Under the pieces are notes generated by a model, which ran no database searches, was not told the origin of the DNA, and saw nothing but the letters and a program-made list of their open reading frames with translations. The position numbers and the translations under genes were made by a program. A DNA stretch of 33,819 bases from the NCBI GenBank assembly GCA_036276195.1, contig DATBED010000103.1, forward strand, positions 1-33,819, read 5' to 3'. This document shows positions 1-7,740 of this stretch, in pieces (position 1 is the first letter of the stretch; each line of letters starts with the position of its first letter). The DNA is from DATBED01 sp036276195. GTDB lineage: Bacteria > Patescibacteriota > Saccharimonadia > Saccharimonadales > UBA4665.

Positions 1-13
1 TAGTTCGCAATCT

Positions 14-27
14 TAGCATATATGCTA
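14..27. promoter_or_regulatory. Perfect 14-bp palindrome upstream of the ABC transporter operon
   Basis: TAGCATATATGCTA reads the same on both strands. It lies about 100 bases before the ABC ATPase start and overlaps possible -10 like sequences (TATGCT, TATATC). A second small inverted repeat, AGAGC-ACA-GCTCT at 114-126, abuts the start codon. Either could be an operator or hairpin controlling the transporter. The rest of 1-126 shows nothing recognisable, and no regulator gene is visible, so function is inference. Confidence 0.35.
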
Positions 28-126
28 TATCTCAAAACAGGCTGAAAGTTTAGGGCCGCAGAAAAATTTACTACAAAAACACCTTGCGGTAAGAGCAAGA
101 ACAGGTTTAAACTAGAGCACAGCTCT

Positions 127-996
127 ATGGCCCTGATTGAACTCAAAGACGTCAGCAAACTGTACGGCTTCGGCGACGCCACTACCCTGGCGCTAGACGA
201 GGTCAGTTTGACTATTGATAAAGGTGAGTTTGTGGCTGTGATGGGGCCGAGTGGCTGTGGCAAGAGTACGCTGATGAACGTGATCGGCCTTTTGGATCGG
301 CCCAGCCACGGCCAGCAATGGCTTGATGGCAAAAAAGTGGCTCGGCTGCGGCCAAACCAGGCTGCCAAAATCCGGCGCGATACCATAGGTTTTATTTTTC
401 AATCTTTCAATTTACTGCCACGGCTGTCGGCAATTGAGAATGTGGCTCTTCCACTGGCCTATAAAGGCATTACCCTAACCCGTCGTCTGAAGATTGCCAG
501 CCAAATGCTGGAGCGGGTAGGTGTACAGGCGCGCGAATACTTTTTGCCATCGCAGCTTAGCGGTGGCCAGGCCCAGTGTGTGGCGATTGCCCGCGCCCTA
601 GTTAATAACCCTAAGCTAATCATAGCCGACGAGCCGACCGGCAATCTAGATAGTGGTGGCTCGCGCCTGGTGATGGAACTACTGGCAGATATTCACAAAA
701 TGGGTAACACCGTTATTTTTGTGACTCATAACCCAGAGCTGACCCGTTATGCCACGCGGGTGGTTTACATGCACGACGGCCAAATTATTCATGATGAGAA
801 GACCTCGCTTGGCCAGGTAGCAGCGCGGGCCCGAAAAGTACTCTACACTGTGCCTACGACCAGTGAAGAGGATGATCTGGCCGGTGTCTCCGCCCTTATG
901 AAAGCTCTGCCTGGCGACGACAAATCTAGGCGTAAACCTGCCACCAAGAAACCTAAAAGTCGCCGCCGAAAAGTGGCTAAAGGAGCCCGCAAATGA
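127..996 (+). CDS. MacB/LolD-type ABC transporter ATP-binding protein
   Basis: Cytoplasmic ATPase that would power the FtsX-like permease encoded next to it. Seen in the 289-residue protein: Walker A GPSGCGKST (40-48), Q-loop Gln92, signature LSGGQ (144-148), Walker B ending in DEP (168-170) and the switch His201. After the signature the family usually reads QQQRVAIARAL; here Arg is replaced by Cys151. The family normally ends near residue 225-235. This protein continues with a tail of about 60 residues whose last 20 are almost all Lys, Arg, Ala and Pro, which could bind anionic lipid or nucleic acid (inference). The stop overlaps the permease start by 4 bases (ATGA), so the two are translationally coupled. 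No clear Shine-Dalgarno precedes the start. The substrate is unknown; antimicrobial peptides or lipoproteins are typical of the family. Confidence 0.93.
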   Translation: MALIELKDVSKLYGFGDATTLALDEVSLTIDKGEFVAVMGPSGCGKSTLMNVIGLLDRPSHGQQWLDGKKVARLRPNQAAKIRRDTIGFIFQSFNLLPRLSAIENVALPLAYKGITLTRRLKIASQMLERVGVQAREYFLPSQLSGGQAQCVAIARALVNNPKLIIADEPTGNLDSGGSRLVMELLADIHKMGNTVIFVTHNPELTRYATRVVYMHDGQIIHDEKTSLGQVAARARKVLYTVPTTSEEDDLAGVSALMKALPGDDKSRRKPATKKPKSRRRKVAKGARK

Positions 997-2225
997 AAAC
1001 GCTGACGCGGGGACATCTCAAGGCTGGCCTCGATTCGGTGCGCGGTGCCAAGGTCCGCAGTTTTTGGACAATGCTGGGTGTAGTAATTGGTGTGGCTTCG
1101 GTCATCACGGTTGTGTCGATCGGCGAAGGCATTAAAGGCCAAGTCAGTGGCCAAATCCATCATTATGGCAAGAACCTGATCACCGTACGGCCGGCCCAAC
1201 TGCAACCCTCCGGCAGTTCCGGCCAGAACCTGGGGGTGATCACCGGTCTTAACCTTAGCTCACCTCTAACAGACAAAGACGTCATGGCGGTACGCGATGC
1301 CAAGGGCGTGCAAGCCAGCGCACCGCTGACCATTACGCCGGGTAGTATAAAGGGCGAGACTGGCAGCTATGGTGACGGCTTTGTGATTGGCACTACCCAA
1401 GATTTGCCTAGCTTGCTAAACCAGTCGCTGTCTTATGGCGACTTCTGGAATGAGAGTGACTCCGATTCCAATGTAGCCGTAGTCGGCCAACATGCCGCCC
1501 AAAAGATGTTCAATGTTGATGTGCCACTGGGTCATAGCTTCACCTTCCACGGCCAGCAGTTTGTTGTGCGCGGCATCTTTAACCAATTTGTGACCACGCC
1601 GCTTAGCCAGCAAGTTGATTTTAACAATGCCATCTTTATTCCTAATGACGTGGCCGAAAACTTAACCAACTCCACGGCGCCCACCTATGCTATCTTGGCG
1701 CGTGGTGCTACCGACCAGCAGGTTGCCATGGTGGCTAAAAACGTTACTAGTGCCATGGTTCAGGCCCACGGCAGCAACAATGGCTTTGAAGTGTTGAGCG
1801 GCAATCAAAATTTGGCTGTCAACGACACGATCCTAAACTTGCTGACACGCCTGATCGCCGGCATCGCCGCTATTTCGTTGTTAGTTGGCGGACTGGGCAT
1901 CATGAACGTTATGCTGGTGTCGGTGTCGGAACGGCTGCACGAGATCGGTATTCGCAAAGCTGTCGGCGCCACTAACCGACAGATCATGAGCCAGTTCATG
2001 GTCGAGGCTACCGCTCTAAGCTTGGCCGGTGGCCTAATCGGCATTTTGATTTCCTTCTTGATTGACCTAGCTCTGCGAGCCTGGACTACTTTGCAACCTA
2101 ATATAAGCTGGCAAATCGTGGTCATTGCCAGCGGTGTGTCGCTGTTAGTCGGCGTTATTTTTGGTACGATTCCAGCCGCTAAGGCGGCACGCAAAGATCC
2201 GATCTTGGCCCTTCGAAGCGAATAG
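993..2225 (+). CDS. MacB-like ABC transporter permease (MacB_PCD + FtsX domains)
   Basis: Membrane subunit partnering the preceding ATPase. The 410-residue protein has the MacB layout: one N-terminal transmembrane helix (about 24-44), an extracytoplasmic domain of roughly 230 residues (about 50-280), and three C-terminal helices (about 283-310, 337-362 and 372-395). The FtsX hallmark stretch around 299-326 is clear (GGLGIMNVMLVSV, then ERLHEIGIRKAVGA). Such half-transporters act as dimers and couple cytoplasmic ATP hydrolysis to movements of the outside domain. No MacA-like adaptor follows, which fits the adaptor-free use in Gram-positive and monoderm bacteria, although a partner could lie upstream of the window. 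The TAG stop abuts the stop of the convergent protease gene with no spacer. Confidence 0.92.
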   Translation: MKTLTRGHLKAGLDSVRGAKVRSFWTMLGVVIGVASVITVVSIGEGIKGQVSGQIHHYGKNLITVRPAQLQPSGSSGQNLGVITGLNLSSPLTDKDVMAVRDAKGVQASAPLTITPGSIKGETGSYGDGFVIGTTQDLPSLLNQSLSYGDFWNESDSDSNVAVVGQHAAQKMFNVDVPLGHSFTFHGQQFVVRGIFNQFVTTPLSQQVDFNNAIFIPNDVAENLTNSTAPTYAILARGATDQQVAMVAKNVTSAMVQAHGSNNGFEVLSGNQNLAVNDTILNLLTRLIAGIAAISLLVGGLGIMNVMLVSVSERLHEIGIRKAVGATNRQIMSQFMVEATALSLAGGLIGILISFLIDLALRAWTTLQPNISWQIVVIASGVSLLVGVIFGTIPAAKAARKDPILALRSE

Positions 2226-3392
2226 TTATTCGGCGCAGCTGCCGGTGCCGACTGGCCGGGTTAATTTGTCGGCCTGCTTGAGTTCGCTACTGATTTGAGT
2301 GGTGGTCAGGGCGTAGCCAACGTGGTCGTAAGAGGTGGATTCCGCAAAAACCACGCCAATGACGTGGCCATCCTCGGTCACTAGTGGTCCGCCGGAATTG
2401 CCTGGAATCACATCAGCCTTTAAGGCGTAAACGTCGCGCACCGTGTGGCCGGAGCCATAGATGTTTCGGCCGACAGCACTGAACTCATCGAGTACGGCGG
2501 CCTGGCCAGCATTAAAGGCGCCGCCGCCCGGGTAGCCAAGCACGGCGGCCGGTGTGCCCCGGCTGACGGTGCTATTGGCCAAGCTCAGACTGGGCTCGTT
2601 AAGGTTTGGTACCCGCAGCACGGCGAAATCCAGGTTGGGGTCGAACCACACCACCGAAGCGGCCCGCGAGCCGTGAATATCTTGCACAAAAGGCGTAGTG
2701 ATGCCGGCCACTACATGGGCATTGGTGGCCACTAAGCCCGGGCCAACTACAAAACCAGAACCCGACACAATGCCACCACAGCCTTGGCCTTTTATCCGTA
2801 CCACCGAATTCTTGTCGGCATTAACGGCGCTGGCCAGGTCACCAAGAGCCGGCAAGTTAACTTGTGACGGTGGCACCGGTTCATTACCGATGAAAACGTC
2901 TGGAAAGCCGTTCGGATCAATTAAGTGGCCGAGGCTGGCGATAATGTTGGGTGCCGGCGGTAAAATCCGGTTTAAGGCACTAATGATGTGCGAGCTGCGC
3001 ACCTCGTTTTTAATGCCGTTAAATGGCAGGCCAATGGCAATCGAGGCCAGCAACCAGACGCTAAGTAAGAGCGCCACTATGTTGAGTGCGCCGCCCAGGC
3101 CGTTATCGAGCTTATTGATCTGTTTGCCAAACAGCCGCAGCTTTAACCGCAGGCCGGCGAATTCGCCGATAGTCAGACCGATTAAGGCACAGCCTAGAGT
3201 GGTTAAAATTACTATAAAGGCTCGGGGCGCCGGCGTGCTGGCTAATCGCACCGTAAAGGGTTGCAGCCAGCTACCTAGGAATAATCCGCCAAAAAAGCCT
3301 ATGGCGGCCAGTAATTGGCGCGCAAAACCACTACCCAAACCCCGATAGAGCGCACTAATGGCTAAAATAATGATCAGTAGGTCGATCAGCAT
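2226..3392 (-). CDS. MarP-like membrane-anchored trypsin-family serine protease (CvpA-type membrane domain + protease)
   Basis: A 388-residue protein with four hydrophobic helices in the first about 125 residues (CvpA-like domain), a linker, then a chymotrypsin-fold protease exposed outside the membrane. Catalytic triad: His226 in TNAHVV, Asp255 in NLDFAVL, Ser333 in GNSGGP. Cys205 and Cys386 flank the domain. From memory, Mycobacterium tuberculosis MarP has triad residues 235/264/343 and a disulfide 214-395. The Cys-Cys and Cys-His spacings here are the same and the triad spacing differs by one, so this looks like a true MarP relative with a redox-sensitive disulfide. MarP maintains pH homeostasis and processes a peptidoglycan hydrolase in acid stress; that role here is inference. 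The gene starts 3 bases after the uppP stop, so both probably share an mRNA and a cell-envelope theme. Confidence 0.88.
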   Translation of the reverse strand: MLIDLLIIILAISALYRGLGSGFARQLLAAIGFFGGLFLGSWLQPFTVRLASTPAPRAFIVILTTLGCALIGLTIGEFAGLRLKLRLFGKQINKLDNGLGGALNIVALLLSVWLLASIAIGLPFNGIKNEVRSSHIISALNRILPPAPNIIASLGHLIDPNGFPDVFIGNEPVPPSQVNLPALGDLASAVNADKNSVVRIKGQGCGGIVSGSGFVVGPGLVATNAHVVAGITTPFVQDIHGSRAASVVWFDPNLDFAVLRVPNLNEPSLSLANSTVSRGTPAAVLGYPGGGAFNAGQAAVLDEFSAVGRNIYGSGHTVRDVYALKADVIPGNSGGPLVTEDGHVIGVVFAESTSYDHVGYALTTTQISSELKQADKLTRPVGTGSCAE

Positions 3393-3395
3393 ACT

Positions 3396-4280
3396 CTAGA
3401 AGTGGCCTCGGACTAGGCCGAGCGCTAGCATGGCCAGGCTGGCACAAATACAGTAGATACCAAAAGGCTTTAGATCGCGGTCGCGGAAATACTTATCGAG
3501 GTAGCGCACCGTAAAGTAGGCGGCGATGCCGGCCACCAGACCGCCAGCCAGGATTTGGCCGCGCACACCAGCGTCGAGATGGCTAAAGAAGTCCGGCAAC
3601 TTGTAAACACCAGCTCCCAGGATGATCGGCGTGGCCAGCAGGAACGAAAAGCGGGCGGCATCCTCGTGGCTCAGACCACTCATCAGGCCACTGATCATGG
3701 TTATGCCGGAGCGGCTAATGCCGGCAAACAAGGCGCTAGTTTGGGCTACGCCAATAATGCCAGCCCGTTTAAATGTCAATTTATCGCTGACGTTTTGAGT
3801 GGTAGCCGATAGTTTACCGCTTTGCTTGTGCACCTTCTTTTGATAGCGGTCGCCGATCAGCAAAATGCAGCCATTAATAAATAAGAAGATAATCGCCGAC
3901 GAGGGCTTGGCAAAATGGGTACGCAGGCTGTGTTCAAAAATAACCCCGAATAAGCCGGCTGGAATGGTGGCTACAATCAGTAGCCAGGCCAACTTGCCAT
4001 CGGCTGTGTCAACTTTACGGGACTGCACAGAGCGGAAGAAGCCCTTAATGATGCGCACCCACGCTTCCCTGTAAAAGACTAACAGGGCTACGGCTGTGGC
4101 AACGTGCAGAATAACTGCGAACGACAAAAAGTAAGATTCGGCCTGGCTTTGAGCTTTGACCACACCGTACCAGCCAAACAACCAGGGGAACAATACCAGA
4201 TGTCCCAGGCTAGATACGGGAAACAGCTCGCTGACCCCCTGCAACAATCCCAGAATAATAGCTTGGAAAAAGGTAATCAT
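3396..4280 (-). CDS. uppP: Undecaprenyl-diphosphatase (UppP/BacA family)
   Basis: Integral membrane enzyme that dephosphorylates undecaprenyl diphosphate to recycle the lipid carrier for peptidoglycan and other surface polymers. The 294-residue protein is highly hydrophobic. The first family motif is GLLQGVSELFPVSSLGH (11-27), with the (E/Q)xxxE pair as Gln14 and Glu18 and the conserved His27. The second is GISRSGIT (187-194), with Ala where many members have Pro. Gln in place of the first Glu is an accepted family variant, so the protein should be active. Start choice: the ATG at 4280 lies 7 bases after a TAGAAT -10 and lacks a Shine-Dalgarno, suggesting a leaderless mRNA. A terminator after zwf separates it from the upstream run. 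The MarP-like protease gene follows after 3 bases. Confidence 0.94.
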   Translation of the reverse strand: MITFFQAIILGLLQGVSELFPVSSLGHLVLFPWLFGWYGVVKAQSQAESYFLSFAVILHVATAVALLVFYREAWVRIIKGFFRSVQSRKVDTADGKLAWLLIVATIPAGLFGVIFEHSLRTHFAKPSSAIIFLFINGCILLIGDRYQKKVHKQSGKLSATTQNVSDKLTFKRAGIIGVAQTSALFAGISRSGITMISGLMSGLSHEDAARFSFLLATPIILGAGVYKLPDFFSHLDAGVRGQILAGGLVAGIAAYFTVRYLDKYFRDRDLKPFGIYCICASLAMLALGLVRGHF

Positions 4281-4287
4281 CTATTTA

Positions 4288-4316
4288 ATTCTACGACGCT
4301 TCGCTCAAGTCTACAA
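4288..4316 (-). promoter_or_regulatory. Predicted leaderless promoter of uppP
   Basis: On the minus strand a -10 TAGAAT (4293-4288) is followed by 7 bases and then the uppP ATG. A weak -35 TTGTAG (4316-4311) sits 17 bases upstream of the -10. Transcription would begin at or within a base of the A of the start codon, giving a leaderless mRNA. The -35 overlaps the tail of the zwf terminator. Confidence 0.5.
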
Positions 4317-4336
4317 AAAATCTCACTGAGATTTTT
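4315..4336 (-). terminator. Rho-independent terminator overlapping the zwf stop codon
   Basis: Minus-strand hairpin AAAAATCTC-AGT-GAGATTTTT (arms 4336-4328 and 4324-4316), ending in a run of six T (4320-4315). The zwf TGA (4325-4323) lies in loop and stem, so the last zwf codons double as the terminator. The flanking A and T runs would let it work in both directions. It ends the prs-purA-pgl-zwf run before uppP. Confidence 0.7.
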
Positions 4337-5726
4337 CGGGATCAGCTATGCCCGGCTCGTAAATAATTAAATCGTCCGCATTCTTTGACCAGGCGTCGAG
4401 CAGTGGTTGTACAATCCGCCAGCTTAAGAGTACCTCTTGGCTGGTGGAAAATAAGGTACGATCTCCCCTGATGGCGTCCACCAGCACTCGTTCATAAGCA
4501 TTAGGGTGACCAGAATCACCGAAGTTGTTCTGATAAGAAAAATCCATGGTTGTAGTTTGGGTTTCATAGCTGAACCCCGGTTTTTTAGTGATCAGTTCCA
4601 GCTCGATTCCCTCATTTGGCTGGATGCGGAAGCGCAGTCTATTGGTCGTACTGGTTTCGTGGCCGTGAAAAGCCACGTCAACTTCGGCCTTGCGCTCATT
4701 TAAAGCCTTACCGGTTAATAGTTTAATCGGTACATCATGCCAGCGCGGGTTATTAATAAAGAGCGTAATTTCGGCATAGGTTTCAGTGGCGGAGTCGGGA
4801 TTATTAACCTCTTCGCGGTAGCCCTTGTATTGGCCACGCTTGGCGCGTTGTTTGACTTGGTCTATTGGCACGGGCTCAACCTGCTCCAGTACGGCTTGTT
4901 TTTTAGCGTGGATTTGCTGGCTGCTAAATTCGTCGGGCTGATCCATGGTTACTATTCCTAAAATTTGCAGCAGATGGTTTTGGATAATATCCCTTAGAGC
5001 GCCTAGCGGATCATAAAAGGCGGCTCGGCCGGCAATGCCTTGATCCTCGCGTTGACTGATTTCTATGCCAGCGATGTGCTGGTTATTCCACAACGATTCA
5101 AAAATTGGATTTTTGAAGCGGAAAGTCAGAATGTTCTGCACGGTTTCTTTGGCCACGTAGTGGTCGATCCGGAAAATTTGTTCTTCTTTAAAGACCTTGA
5201 CTGTTTCGTTAATTAACTCTTGGGCCGATTGCAGGTCGTAGCCGAACGGTTTCTCGACCAATAAGCGGGTGTCTGCTCGATCGTGCCGACAGCTCTTATT
5301 TAGCTCGGCTTCACCCATCAGACGAACGATTGGCGCATAGGCTTTAGGAGGCACAGATAAGTAGTACAAGCGGTTCATGCAGACGCCTTGGTTGGTCTCG
5401 ATGGCGTCTAACTTTTCATGCAAGGCTCGGTAGGCGGCCTGGTCTTCTAGATCCATTTGAAACATGTCGGTGCGTTCGCGTATCTCTTTCATGACGGCCG
5501 GATCGCAAGTTTTATCGACCTCATTGATGCAGAGCTCGACTTGCTCAAACAACTCATCGACACTGACATCTCGGCGGCTGATGCCTAAGATAACGGTTTG
5601 CGAGTTGAGTAGGCCGTCTTTTACAAGATGATACAGTGCTGGCAGCAGATAGCGCTGCGATAAGTCGCCAGTGATCCCAAAAATCACCAAAATGGCCGGT
5701 TCTAAATTGGTGGATTTGTCTGACAT
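4323..5726 (-). CDS. zwf: Glucose-6-phosphate 1-dehydrogenase
   Basis: First enzyme of the oxidative pentose phosphate pathway: glucose 6-phosphate plus NAD(P)+ to 6-phosphogluconolactone plus NAD(P)H. The 467-residue protein is slightly shorter than the usual 480-510. Seen: the N-terminal dinucleotide-binding motif FGITGDLSQRYLLPALY (about 16-32), EKPFG (158-162), the substrate-phosphate motif RIDHYVAKE (186-194), and the catalytic His251 in the QNHLLQ segment after FYDPLGALRD. The usual reading RIDHYLGKE is changed at two positions. Its ATG overlaps the last base of the pgl stop (TAATG), so the second and first pathway steps are encoded back to back and coupled. The position behind purA and prs suggests supply of NADPH and ribose phosphate to nucleotide synthesis (inference). 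Confidence 0.96.
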   Translation of the reverse strand: MSDKSTNLEPAILVIFGITGDLSQRYLLPALYHLVKDGLLNSQTVILGISRRDVSVDELFEQVELCINEVDKTCDPAVMKEIRERTDMFQMDLEDQAAYRALHEKLDAIETNQGVCMNRLYYLSVPPKAYAPIVRLMGEAELNKSCRHDRADTRLLVEKPFGYDLQSAQELINETVKVFKEEQIFRIDHYVAKETVQNILTFRFKNPIFESLWNNQHIAGIEISQREDQGIAGRAAFYDPLGALRDIIQNHLLQILGIVTMDQPDEFSSQQIHAKKQAVLEQVEPVPIDQVKQRAKRGQYKGYREEVNNPDSATETYAEITLFINNPRWHDVPIKLLTGKALNERKAEVDVAFHGHETSTTNRLRFRIQPNEGIELELITKKPGFSYETQTTTMDFSYQNNFGDSGHPNAYERVLVDAIRGDRTLFSTSQEVLLSWRIVQPLLDAWSKNADDLIIYEPGIADPEKSQ

Positions 5727-6397
5727 TAAGCCTCCCCTACTTGGTCATTATAAATGTAGGCCTCGGACAATTCTTTAAGAATTTGAGACGGTTGCTCGCT
5801 TAAGGGTAGGTCTTGGTTCTTGAGCTTAGATAGGCTTTCGCGCTTGTTGTCGCCATAAGCCAATACGTAAGCGGCAGTCAGTTGCTTGAGGGCTGGAAAG
5901 GTGGTGGTCAGGCGTTTTAGCGGTGGCGCGTCGTAGCCGATGGCCAAGGCGGTCGTTTCTGCGCTAGCCGCTGAATGCGGCAATATGCCGGCGGTGTGGC
6001 CGTCTGGGCCGATGCCTAGCTGGCCAATGAGTACATCGTTAAAGCTAAAAGCTTGTTCAATCATCTCTTTAAAATAAGCCGTATTTTGTTCAAAACCCAA
6101 GCCTGCCTGGATTACAGGATACAAAGTTGCCTGTTTATCGGGGAAACCGGCGTTTATTAGCTGTTGCCAGTTGGAATCGGCGTGGCCGATGGGCCCGTAG
6201 CGCTCGTCTACGAGGGTCACGCTTAGGTTGCGACTTAGCTCATCTGGAATTTGGCTCATAATTTGCACATTTGCGGTTATTTGGGAGCCGCCGCTAACCA
6301 GCCATAAGACGCGCCTGTCGTTAGACAGCTCATCAACCAACCGCTTAGCCACGGCGGCGGCCGCCTCTTCCCAACCGCTTGTCAGCACAAACTGCAT
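5726..6397 (-). CDS. pgl: 6-phosphogluconolactonase
   Basis: Cytoplasmic hydrolase converting 6-phosphogluconolactone to 6-phosphogluconate, the step after zwf. The 223-residue protein carries VSGGSQ (34-39), VDERYGP then DSN (63-76), and GIGPDGHTAGILP (128-140), the hallmarks of the NagB/6PGL family (usual motif GPDGHTASLFP). These motifs favour 6PGL over glucosamine-6-phosphate deaminase, and the coupled zwf confirms it. The ATG is 7 bases after the purA stop. A TATAGT hexamer (6409-6404) ends 6 bases before the ATG, so an internal leaderless promoter is possible, though its position inside the end of purA makes chance equally likely. Confidence 0.93.
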   Translation of the reverse strand: MQFVLTSGWEEAAAAVAKRLVDELSNDRRVLWLVSGGSQITANVQIMSQIPDELSRNLSVTLVDERYGPIGHADSNWQQLINAGFPDKQATLYPVIQAGLGFEQNTAYFKEMIEQAFSFNDVLIGQLGIGPDGHTAGILPHSAASAETTALAIGYDAPPLKRLTTTFPALKQLTAAYVLAYGDNKRESLSKLKNQDLPLSEQPSQILKELSEAYIYNDQVGEA

Positions 6398-6404
6398 AAT
6401 CTAA

Positions 6405-7697
6405 CTATACACGAATAACCTGGTTGCGCTCGGCGCCGACACCGATTTGGCTGATCGGTAATCCCAGCTCGTCTTCAAACAATTTAACAAAGGTGGCTGC
6501 TTGTTTGGGCAGCTTAGAAAAGTCGCGTACATCACTAATGTCGGCCTCCCAGGTGGGTAGTTCGACGTATTCCGGCTGACAATCGTAGAGCGCCACGGCT
6601 GAGCCGGGGGCATTAAGGCGGGATTTGCCTTGGTATTGGTAAGCGGTCGCGATCTTAACCTTATTACCATAACGCGGCACATGGTCTAATTTTGTGAGTA
6701 AAATCTCGTCGGCACCGTTGACGCGAATGGCATTTTTCAGTTCCACCAGATCGGGGTAACCGATGCGGCGCGGTCGTTTAGTGGTGGCGCCATATTCGCT
6801 GTCGGTGATGCCCTTCTTGCCGCGAATATGATCGGCTAGAACCTCGTCGGTGATTTCGGTCACGAACGGGCCGCCGCCAACGTGCGACTTGACCGATTTG
6901 ACCACTAGACTGACCCGGTTTAGGTGTTTGGCCGACACCCCCAAACCGTCTAGCAAGCCGCCGACAGTGGTCGACGACGATGTGACCGATGGGTACATGC
7001 CATGGTTAATATCCAACCAAAAGGCCTGGGCCCCCTCGCCCAGCACGGCCTCACCGGCCTCTAGCCGTTCATTGATTACTTCCACGGTGTCGGATATGTA
7101 ACTTTCCAGCGCCTGCACGGCTTTAACCCACTCTTCTATTTCTTGCTTGAGGTCGGCTGCACTGCGCTGGTCTTTAGCCGGCAGAGTCTGATTGACGGCC
7201 TGCAGGGCTTCGTAGGCGTGGTCAAACAGCAGTTTGGGATTATTAACGGACTCTAGCCGCAAGCCTTCGCGCAAGTACTTGTCGCCGGCCACGTAAGCGA
7301 TGCCAGACTGGGTGCTGCCCTGCGCCTTGTGGCTGCCCTCGCGCAGGGCGTCGAGCGCCAGGTGGTGCGGCATGACCAAGTGAGCCGTATCGCTGACCAG
7401 CAGGTTCTTAGCGGTGACCTTCATGCCGACTTGGCGCAAAGCCTCAATTTCGTTAGCTAGTCGGCGCGGATCTACGTATACGCCGTTGCCAATAATGTTC
7501 AACTTATCAGGGTAAGCGATGCCGGACGGAATTTGGTGCAGAGCTATGGGTTGCATTGATTCCGGCACCACGGTGTGGCCGGCGTTTGAGCCGCCGTTGC
7601 CGCGGGCCACCACGCTATAATCTGCCGCGAATAAATCGACGAAGCGTCCTTTGCCTTCGTCACCTCTCTGTCCTCCAACTATGGCGTGGAATGGCAT
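6405..7697 (-). CDS. purA: Adenylosuccinate synthetase
   Basis: GTP-dependent ligation of IMP and aspartate to adenylosuccinate, the first committed step to AMP; purB at the far end of the window would finish it. The 430-residue protein has GQRGDEGKGR (9-18), with catalytic Asp13 and the His41 partner in SNAGHT, exactly at the Escherichia coli positions. It also has VGGGPFVTEI, GATTKRPRRIGYPD and LTKLDH. Deviations: the near-invariant Trp of GQWGDEGKGK is Arg and the last Lys of the loop is Arg18, and several other motifs are divergent. This may be a sequence-divergent PurA group. The start lies 43 bases after prs. TTGCTT-17-TATGCT ends 9 bases before the ATG and could be an extra promoter. 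Confidence 0.94.
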   Translation of the reverse strand: MPFHAIVGGQRGDEGKGRFVDLFAADYSVVARGNGGSNAGHTVVPESMQPIALHQIPSGIAYPDKLNIIGNGVYVDPRRLANEIEALRQVGMKVTAKNLLVSDTAHLVMPHHLALDALREGSHKAQGSTQSGIAYVAGDKYLREGLRLESVNNPKLLFDHAYEALQAVNQTLPAKDQRSAADLKQEIEEWVKAVQALESYISDTVEVINERLEAGEAVLGEGAQAFWLDINHGMYPSVTSSSTTVGGLLDGLGVSAKHLNRVSLVVKSVKSHVGGGPFVTEITDEVLADHIRGKKGITDSEYGATTKRPRRIGYPDLVELKNAIRVNGADEILLTKLDHVPRYGNKVKIATAYQYQGKSRLNAPGSAVALYDCQPEYVELPTWEADISDVRDFSKLPKQAATFVKLFEDELGLPISQIGVGAERNQVIRV

Positions 7698-7740
7698 ACC
7701 TGATAGAGCATACCCGCCCAGGGGCGATTAAGCAAGTATC

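Noticed and set aside
2698..3348. 216-codon plus-strand frame opposite the MarP-like gene
   Set aside because: Antisense shadow of a convincing protease gene; its translation is Pro/Arg/Ser-rich without motifs.
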